Positions 60,101 to 64,000 of a DNA stretch of 64,000 nt are shown here, piece after piece. The stretch comes from Epinephelus fuscoguttatus. Its lineage: Eukaryota; Chordata; Actinopteri; Perciformes; Serranidae. Both the position numbers and the translations under genes were made by a program. The stretch lies in NCBI RefSeq assembly GCF_011397635.1, contig NC_064771.1, positions 14,137,379 to 14,201,378 on the forward strand, read 5' to 3'. The first letter of the stretch is position 1. Each line of letters begins with the position of its first letter. A model generated the notes under the pieces. It ran no database searches. It saw only the letters and a list, made by a program, of their open reading frames with translations, and was not told the origin of the DNA.

Positions 60101-63100
60101 GAACGACACAGCGCGCAAAGACAAGTAATCAGCCTGGAGTTGATCAGTACAGTTACTTCGTGTTTCCAAGGCTCCTCTGGCCCACATTAATTACTTACTC
60201 CAAATAATTGCTTAAGAAATAATTTTGCCTTTAATCCAGTTGCTTTTTCTGATCCCTCTCCTTTGCCCCTTGTCCATTTTGGGGTACATTTTATTAAAAT
60301 CATTTTAATATGATGCTTAACACACTGTTGGTGATTCTCTCTGCGGGTCTAATCTGTGACTTTCTGATCAAAGCTTTGGTGTTTTTGTTTTTCCCCTTCA
60401 CTGTCTCCCCGCTCTCCCTGTGTAGCACCTCTAACAAGCACTCGGACCACACCCTTCGTAGAGGCAGTAACACCTTAGGTAGAAAGCAGCACACTTCACC
60501 TGCCTTCCAGCCTCCTTTACCCCCTGTGGAGGTGCAGGCACAAGGGCACGGGGCCGCGCAGGTCCCCCAGCCCTCAGCTGAGCCCCAGCCACAAGCTCCA
60601 TCAGGGGGTTCAGGGTTTGACGCTTCCCAGCAAAGCTTGGCGCAGAGTCTGGCTGCTCTCGCAGCCGCTCAGCAGCTTCTAGCCCAGCACACAGAGGAGC
60701 TCAGGTAAGAGCTGACTGTCTGCATCTCTGCTGCTGGTGGAGAATGACACGGCATGCCAAACAGATTTGCTTTTATACGTGCAAGGTTGATGTTATGGGA
60801 ATACATTAGTGCCTGCACTGTGAGGTCAGGCTGGTTGAAGTGTAGTGGATTATGCATGCTTCACTGGTATCTTGCAGACAGTTCTTCCACTCTTGGTCAC
60901 TACGGTTCAGCTTGTTGTTTCTCTCGCAAAAACCACAAGTTTTTCTTACACCACCACCAGTTCCAGCTATGCAGACTTGTCTGAGCTGAACCCACAGGCA
61001 CTGCACAACAATGGCTGCTGTCATTCTGCTCACAGTCACTCCCAGGGCCTCTCGACTTCCCATCCCTCTGCCTTCCTCCCCAAATCACTGGAATCAGCAG
61101 GAACCTCACGCTAACTGGCCCAAACTGCTTTGAAAAGCCTGGACATTGGTGCCTGTTATGCAACGACTGAAGGGTGTCTTTGATTTAGCTGGTGAAAGGA
61201 CAACCTTCATATGCAGACAGATAGCACTATTCAGTTCAGCATTCTTCTGGTCCTACAGAATTGATCGTGAAGTTAGATGAGACGACCAGATTAGATTTGT
61301 GAAGTTTGTCGTTGCAGCACGTCAGTGCAGTTTATTTTAATAGCACCAACCTTCAATAAAAAAAACATTTAGCGGTGATTCTGCTGTTTAATAAATAAAT
61401 ACTCAGAATTTCAGAGCTTTTAAGATTTTCTTTTTCTTTCTTCTCTAAAGCAACCCAAAGCTACGTGACTCCACACCTGCTCCGACTCCTGTGCTCCAGA
61501 GAAATGGCTCTGGAGGAGGGGGCCACACCGCAGGGCAGCTGGGCAGTGGGACCCCCGGGGCTGGATCCATGGGGCCCAGTCCGCATATGATGCGCAGAGG
61601 TAAGAGTCTGTATGATAAACTGGTTCAAACAGGCATATGTCTATAAAGCTACTCAGGTATCCAGGTCATAGGAAGTTAGAAGGAGCTCTATATGTCACTC
61701 AGGAGAATAATGTAGCAGCAAACTATTATTTGCTATGTAATGATATAGTGGATAGTGTAGTGTCCTGAGCTGAGGATGAGGTCACGCTGCCTTTGTGTGT
61801 GTTGAAATCTGAGTTTCTCTGTTCTTTGTTGTGGTAGACGATCTAGTTGCACGTTCACGTTAGTACATGTGAGTCCCTGTTGGTGTATCCCACTGGCTAG
61901 CTAGTTGCCGCCGCTATGCACTACACTCATACAGCAGATACTTCTGATAACTGCATCCCTCCCCACAGTGGCAGGACGGCATTGTCGTGGAAGCATACAA
62001 CCCACCCTTCAGTCCTCCCACTCTTGGTAACACCATTCATTTCAGTCAGCACTATTACCATTGTTAGCGCTGTTTGCGCTGTTAGCACCATTAGCTGCTG
62101 GATCAGCCACCTCCATGTTGAGAGCCGTGCGAGGACAACCCCAGCCCAGTCTCTGAATCATAGATATGCTCTGAATAGACAGTCATGTAGACAGTCTGTC
62201 CAGGATTTCTAGGCTTTGTATGAGATTGCTGTGGCCTGTAATGCTTTTGATGCATGTTGCAATGATTTTACAAATGTTTTTGCAGCAAAAATGGCTGTGA
62301 TACTGTCTTAGATTTGGAGCAGATTATTATGAGCATTTAATGTTTCCCAGAGACCTAAAATCTGTATGTTATAGTGTGTGATTTGAGGTAATACTTACGA
62401 TCGCAACATCTCAGAGGGGCTGTATAGGGCTCCTTTAAGGCACCTGGATATGAAGACACTTAAAACATGTTTTTCCATTTTGGGAGATCTCTCCAAATTG
62501 TTATCATTTTTATTAGAACCTAAGAATGCTAATCCATCTTTTGAGTTAATCTCGGACATTCTGCTGTAACTCAACATACATGCTGCTCTCACTCCTCAAA
62601 CCTCCCCACACTCACAGCTGCTCCAGCTGCCAGACCGAGCTGCTCTGATTTTCACTTCACCATCACATACACTTGTTCCCTGTAAAACAGAGAATTGATT
62701 CTAAAGCGGTGTTGATCGCTCACAATGCTCGGCTGTTGTAAAGCCCCAGCCTACATTTATGAACTCATACGACCTTATGTGGTCAACAGTTTGTCCTTGT
62801 GTTGAGAATGAGATGTGATTCTTAAGTTCCTAAGTTTATTTTACAATGTGTTGATTCACATTTTTGTCTTTTTAAGCTTCTAAAGAAATAGCCATTTTGG
62901 GAAGTAGTCCACTATGTTGGTGAATTGTTGTTTTTATGCTTCAGTTTTTGTATGGTATTAACAAACAAGATATAAAATGTTACTTAGCGAGCATCAGAGG
63001 TGCTGTTAGGTAGCTTGACAGGCCTTGTTTTTCGTCTTTGTGCTAAGCTAAGTTAACATACTGCTAGCTCCAGAGCATATTTACCACTCAGACTCAAGTG

Positions 63101-63734
63101 GGGTATAGATCTTCTTATCTAACTCTGAACAAGACATTTCCCAAAATGTTATTCTTTTCCACCCGTAATTACAAGATTCACCATTGAATTTCAGGTACCA
63201 AGAAGCAGGCTCCTGCCCCTCCCAAACCGACGAACCCTCCACCCAGCCAGCCCTGTAATTCAGTGAACCACGCCTCCTCCTCAGGCTCATCCCAGTCCCT
63301 CAGCCCCACTCCCAGACCCCTGTCCAGCCACTCGCCCACCTCGCCCACCTCTCCCGTCTCCCAGCCATGTGCCACACCCCGACGCCACTCCAGCAACCAG
63401 CCCCCAATCCAAGCGCCCAGCCATCCGCCTCCGGAGCCTCCGTCACAGGCCAGCCCTCCAACGCAGCCCGCGTCACTCGGCCAGCACAGTGGGGAACAGC
63501 AGAACGTGGACGGTTCACCTCCAGGCACCCCGACCCCTCCAGACACCCCCCCGCCTTCCAATACCACCCAGGATGTAGCTCCTCCGTCCCCGTCTCCCTA
63601 CCAGTCGGGCTCCCTTCCCCGGCCGCGACCCGTCCCCAAACCCCGGAACAGGCCCAGCGTCCCACCACCGCCCCAGCCCACCACACTGGCCAGTGACACC
63701 AATGGGATCTGTGCCACTGCGTACAAGATGATGG
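28641..63734 (+). CDS. arhgap17: Rho GTPase-activating protein 17 (RICH1/Nadrin), 19 coding exons, 3' end outside window
   Basis: BAR-domain RhoGAP that stimulates GTP hydrolysis on Cdc42 and Rac1. In mammals it works at tight junctions and in regulated exocytosis. Exons: 28641-28693, 40941-40980, 45547-45651, 46399-46475, 49656-49767, 50505-50581, 50694-50811, 53182-53250, 53460-53541, 54614-54741, 57213-57324, 57405-57486, 57647-57727, 58841-58954, 59126-59217, 59977-60124, 60426-60704, 61451-61599, 63195-63734. All phases agree, giving about 819 residues; human has 881. The N-terminal BAR domain is at about 1-245. The RhoGAP domain is at about 255-445, with arginine finger Arg291 in GLFRI and the SNIAIVLGPNLLW motif. 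A Ser/Pro-rich tail holds SH3-binding PRPRPVPKPRNRP. Introns 1 and 12 appear to use GC donors. It is divergent from lcmt1. Confidence 0.95.
32561..32878. mobile_element. PIF/Harbinger-type MITE, 318 bp
   Basis: Inverted ends AGGCCAAAACACAC and GTGTGTTTTGGCCT are flanked by TTA at 32558-32560 and 32879-32881. CpG-rich interior, no coding frame. Confidence 0.82.
33028..33456. mobile_element. insertion in one copy of a duplicated segment
   Basis: Present here but absent from the matching position near 37370. Starts TGGTGCGTTCCATCGGCAC, like a common fish MITE. Exact ends unclear. Confidence 0.5.
33457..34160. repeat. intronic duplication, copy A
   Basis: Matches 37377-38098 over about 700 bp, e.g. 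CAAACTGGACTTCCTGGATT, GATTGATTGATCATATTATG and CACGTCACAATGAGACAAAC in both. A direct repeat 3.9 kb apart, diverged by substitutions and small indels. Confidence 0.85.
34444..35348. mobile_element. TTAA-flanked palindromic MITE, copy 2, interrupted by a SINE
   Basis: Flanked by TTAA at 34440-34443 and 35349-35352. Inner arms near 35025-35070 and 35150-35205 are inverted (GGAGCTGCTGATCTACCACTG against AGCAGCTCC). A SINE occupies about 34470-34747. Confidence 0.65.
34470..34747 (-). mobile_element. tRNA-derived SINE
   Basis: On the minus strand the head GCTGTAGCTCAGTCCATGG (A box) and GGGTCGCCGGCTCAAGTCC (B box) is followed by a conserved SINE body (AGGTGCCAGTTCACCTCC). On the plus strand an AAG repeat at 34471-34490 is its tail. 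Confidence 0.78.
36630..37190 (-). mobile_element. DNA-transposon remnant carrying a helicase-like fragment
   Basis: Outer sequences TTAGGGTCTGGCTATGAG and its partner near 37165-37185 (revcomp CTACCCTGGGAATCCAGAG) resemble ends of a common fish repeat. Boundaries approximate. Confidence 0.4.
36727..37014 (-). pseudogene. RecQ-helicase-like fragment
   Basis: A 95-codon frame reads ELKTALKSFLCKKDIFAVLP then TRYGKSLIYQLAPLV. This matches RecQ-family motif I (TGxGKS), with its first Gly replaced by Arg, and no later helicase motif follows. Probably cargo of a transposon. Confidence 0.6.
37377..38098. repeat. intronic duplication, copy B
   Basis: Partner of 33457-34160. It carries an extra ~70 bp near 37905-37980 absent from copy A. 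Confidence 0.85.
39230..39262. repeat. (TCAC)n microsatellite
   Basis: About eight CACT units in a row on plus. Confidence 0.9.
40941..40980 (+). CDS. arhgap17: arhgap17 coding exon 2
   Basis: Encodes AEKTEVLSDDLLQ. Acceptor CCCACAG, donor GTAAAT. Confidence 0.93.
42028..42058. repeat. 31-nt poly(A) tract
   Basis: Uninterrupted A run on plus. No retroelement body recognised beside it. Confidence 0.9.
42540..42675 (+). mobile_element. SINE fragment, same family as 2488-2841
   Basis: GCATGTTCTCCCCGCGTCAG, TTCCTCCCACAGTCCAAAGA and GGTGACTCTAAATTG match the body of the SINE at 2488-2841 in opposite orientation. tRNA head and tail are missing. Confidence 0.75.
45023..45063. repeat. perfect 17-bp inverted repeat, 7-nt loop
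   Basis: TATTTCTGCTTCACAAC at 45023-45039 pairs exactly with 45047-45063. Loop ACGTCCA. Confidence 0.9.
45547..45651 (+). CDS. arhgap17: arhgap17 coding exon 3
   Basis: Encodes IERRMELVRVVSHNTHKR to GADAEKRH, 35 codons of the BAR domain. Donor GTAAGA. Confidence 0.93.
46399..46475 (+). CDS. arhgap17: arhgap17 coding exon 4
   Basis: Encodes KKLPLTALSQAMVEGG to LGEESLI. Donor GTGAGT. Confidence 0.93.
47150..47632. mobile_element. TTAA-flanked MITE, copy 3
   Basis: Ends AGGAATACT and AGTATTCCC, with TTAA at 47146-47149 and 47633-47636. Interior shares GTGAATTGAAGTCATAGG and CTCTCACACAACT with copy 2. Confidence 0.78.
47769..48350. mobile_element. TTAA-flanked MITE of another family, 582 bp
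   Basis: Inverted ends AGGAGCTATATGTAAGAA and TTCTTACATACAGCACCT with TTAA on both sides. GC-rich middle, no long frame. TTAA targets suggest piggyBac- or Kolobok-type mobilisation. Confidence 0.78.
49615..49632. repeat. (CT)n tract upstream of arhgap17 exon 5
   Basis: CTCTCTCTCTCTCTCTC within the acceptor region of exon 5. Confidence 0.85.
49656..49767 (+). CDS. arhgap17: arhgap17 coding exon 5
   Basis: Encodes KMMETCGDAENRLASEL to DPLSQLAE. It lies 99 bp downstream of a hAT element's right end. Confidence 0.93.
50505..50581 (+). CDS. arhgap17: arhgap17 coding exon 6
   Basis: Encodes VDIPNILKQRKQLAKLVL to DSARA plus AG of a split Arg. Donor GTTCGT is a weak match to consensus. Confidence 0.92.
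50694..50811 (+). CDS. arhgap17: arhgap17 coding exon 7
   Basis: Encodes WLQATKSIISGTNTQAL to EEMDEAMNKMELCK. Donor GTAACC. Confidence 0.92.
50812..53181 (+). other. arhgap17: arhgap17 intron 7
   Basis: 2.4 kb. Apart from a long TG microsatellite I see no bounded feature. Confidence 0.5.
51053..51139. repeat. (TG)n microsatellite
   Basis: About 30 uninterrupted TG units from 51053, then TGTC-type variants to 51139. Confidence 0.95.
53182..53250 (+). CDS. arhgap17: arhgap17 coding exon 8
   Basis: Encodes DQLAADMYSFFSKEGDYARY, then FVT. Acceptor CACCCAG, donor GTGAGT. Confidence 0.93.
53460..53541 (+). CDS. arhgap17: arhgap17 coding exon 9
   Basis: Encodes LLEAQADYHRKSLTVLEN, the end of the BAR bundle. 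Donor GTATAA. Confidence 0.93.
54614..54741 (+). CDS. arhgap17: arhgap17 coding exon 10
   Basis: Encodes WTEKPAFGTGLDEHLKRSGR and ALPLEACVMMLLETGMKEE, the start of the RhoGAP domain. Confidence 0.94.
54742..57212 (+). other. arhgap17: arhgap17 intron 10
   Basis: 2.5 kb. One candidate DNA transposon (54941-55613) and a TG tract at 56797-56818. Nothing else recognised. Confidence 0.5.
54941..55613. mobile_element. candidate non-autonomous DNA transposon
   Basis: GGACCAGACACACC on the left and GGTGTGTCAGGGCC on the right form a 12/14 inverted pair. GACTGTTGG recurs inside both ends. Target duplication not clear. Confidence 0.5.
57213..57324 (+). CDS. arhgap17: arhgap17 coding exon 11 (arginine finger)
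   Basis: Encodes GLFRIAAGASKLKKLKAALD to YSDPHAVA. The Arg in GLFRI is the catalytic arginine finger. The following intron is only 80 bp. Confidence 0.95.
57405..57486 (+). CDS. arhgap17: arhgap17 coding exon 12
   Basis: Encodes ALKSYLRELPEPLMSYQLY to EWIQAS plus AG of a split Ser. The donor reads GCAAGG; reading on past it hits TAA. Confidence 0.93.
57647..57727 (+). CDS. arhgap17: arhgap17 coding exon 13
   Basis: Encodes VSDPDKRLQALWVVCDKLP to TNL plus AG. Donor GTTAGT. Confidence 0.93.
57774..58777. mobile_element. DNA transposon with internal ~190-205 bp tandem repeat
   Basis: Ends AACTTATTATGCTCATTTT and (complement of right) CAGGGGCCCTATTATACTTT resemble a common fish MITE. Between about 58070 and 58625 a unit containing GCAGGAATATGATCCAAAAT and TAGCATGTAGCTACATGTA repeats about three times with period 191 then 205 bp. 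Fills most of arhgap17 intron 13. Confidence 0.7.
58841..58954 (+). CDS. arhgap17: arhgap17 coding exon 14
   Basis: Encodes YLVKFLAKLAQDSEVNKM and TPSNIAIVLGPNLLWAKTEG, a RhoGAP core motif. Confidence 0.95.
59126..59217 (+). CDS. arhgap17: arhgap17 coding exon 15
   Basis: Encodes TLAEMAAATSVHVVAIVEP to HADWFFPE, the end of the GAP domain. Confidence 0.94.
59977..60124 (+). CDS. arhgap17: arhgap17 coding exon 16
   Basis: Encodes DVEFNVSGMFAMPTPASNHN to STIERKRPGSMVG. Donor GTAATC. Confidence 0.92.
60426..60704 (+). CDS. arhgap17: arhgap17 coding exon 17
   Basis: Encodes TLRRGSNTLGRKQHTSPAFQ, then a Pro-rich stretch and an Ala/Gln/Leu-rich helical segment (AQSLAALAAAQQLLAQ). Donor GTAAGA. 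Confidence 0.9.
60961..61360 (+). other. arhgap17: candidate alternative terminal exon of arhgap17
   Basis: Behind TTTTTCTTACACCACCACCAG the frame left by exon 17 stays open for about 50 codons (SYADLSELNPQALHNNG...) to TAA at 61113-61115. AATAAA follows at 61355-61360. It could end a shorter isoform lacking the SH3-binding tail. No homologue recalled. Confidence 0.35.
61451..61599 (+). CDS. arhgap17: arhgap17 coding exon 18
   Basis: Encodes NPKLRDSTPAPTPVLQRNGS, a Gly-rich stretch and GPSPHMMRR, matching the family's AGPSPHTLRR. Donor GTAAGA. Confidence 0.88.
62882..63163. mobile_element. worn MITE just upstream of arhgap17 exon 19
   Basis: Ends share CATTTTGGGAA in inverted orientation (62890 and 63137). 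The body contains TGCTAAGCTAAGTTAACATA and GATCTTCTTATCTAACTCT, a block also found inverted near 32890-33025 and in part near 37320-37370. It ends about 30 bp before the exon. Confidence 0.6.
63195..63734 (+). CDS. arhgap17: arhgap17 coding exon 19 (proline-rich tail)
   Basis: Encodes GTKKQAPAPPKPTNPPPSQP through Ser/Pro-rich sequence to LPRPRPVPKPRNRPSVPPPP and SDTNGICATAYKMM. Donor GTGAGT; the final exon is off the window. Confidence 0.92.
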
Positions 63735-64000
63735 GTGAGTGCTGCCTCTCGTGTAGTTACTACATCTAAACTTAACCATTTATGCCCTACTGAATACTAA
63801 TGTGCTCCCTGTCTAATAGCACTGTGATACCTCCACAGGTTAAAGAGGCACTTGTGAGAGGTTTGTTGTTAATTGACCTTTTCACCGGCAGCACCTGCAC
63901 TTTTTGTTTGCCTCTAGACATCATATCCATCACCACAGTCATTTTGTTCTGCCTGCTGCCTCTGTTAGATATCATGTACTTAGCCCTGATGCACGACTGT
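63735..64000 (+). other. arhgap17: start of arhgap17 last visible intron
   Basis: Intronic sequence to the window edge. The exon with the family's C-terminal residues is not present. Confidence 0.6.

Noticed and set aside
61969-62026. Possible extra arhgap17 exon with AG/GT borders
   Set aside because: 58 nt would break the phase between exons 18 and 19, which already join perfectly; the peptide (VAGRHCRGSIQP) matches nothing known.
63178-63779. Long minus-strand frames opposite arhgap17 exon 19
   Set aside because: Mirror of the Pro/Ser-rich coding strand (Gly/Trp-rich antisense). No independent support.

Overview
The window reads as a vertebrate, almost certainly teleost fish, chromosome segment. 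Coding sequence is split into short exons with GT-AG (and two apparent GC-AG) introns. Introns and intergenic DNA are AT-rich and crowded with small DNA transposons, tRNA-derived SINEs, truncated LINEs and microsatellites of types common in teleosts. No prokaryotic operon, CRISPR array or phage-like region is visible.

Three protein-coding genes could be assembled exon by exon from recognisable peptides and matching splice phases. (1) An aquaporin-8 gene (aqp8) lies on the minus strand, about 2.0-6.6 kb. (2) The leucine carboxyl methyltransferase 1 gene (lcmt1), which methylates the PP2A catalytic subunit, lies on the minus strand at 12.1-23.3 kb with 11 coding exons. (3) The BAR/RhoGAP gene arhgap17 (RICH1/Nadrin) lies on the plus strand from 28.6 kb to beyond the right edge. 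Nineteen coding exons are seen and the last one or so is missing. lcmt1 and arhgap17 are head to head, and aqp8 follows lcmt1 in the same orientation. To my knowledge this matches the ARHGAP17-LCMT1-AQP8 arrangement on human 16p12, so it is an old conserved synteny block. The three proteins do not form one pathway.

Between the genes: 6.6-12.0 kb holds transposon remnants, including a well-bounded 752-bp PIF/Harbinger-type foldback MITE. 23.6-28.0 kb is mostly featureless apart from a decayed C2H2 zinc-finger fragment near 24.1-24.4 kb. arhgap17 intron 1 (12.2 kb) holds a second TTA-flanked MITE, a TTAA-flanked palindromic MITE broken by a SINE, a RecQ-helicase-like relic, and a diverged ~700-bp duplication. 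Intron 4 carries a 2.45-kb hAT element with an intact 8-bp target duplication and two TTAA-type MITEs nested inside it.

I found no clearly new biological system. The most testable signals concern splicing and mobile-element architecture: two GC-AG introns in arhgap17, a pure (TG)n tract in place of the polypyrimidine tract at the lcmt1 exon 4 acceptor, a candidate in-phase alternative terminal exon in arhgap17, and the nested transposons. All gene calls rest on remembered family sequences and splice-phase consistency; no database search was possible.
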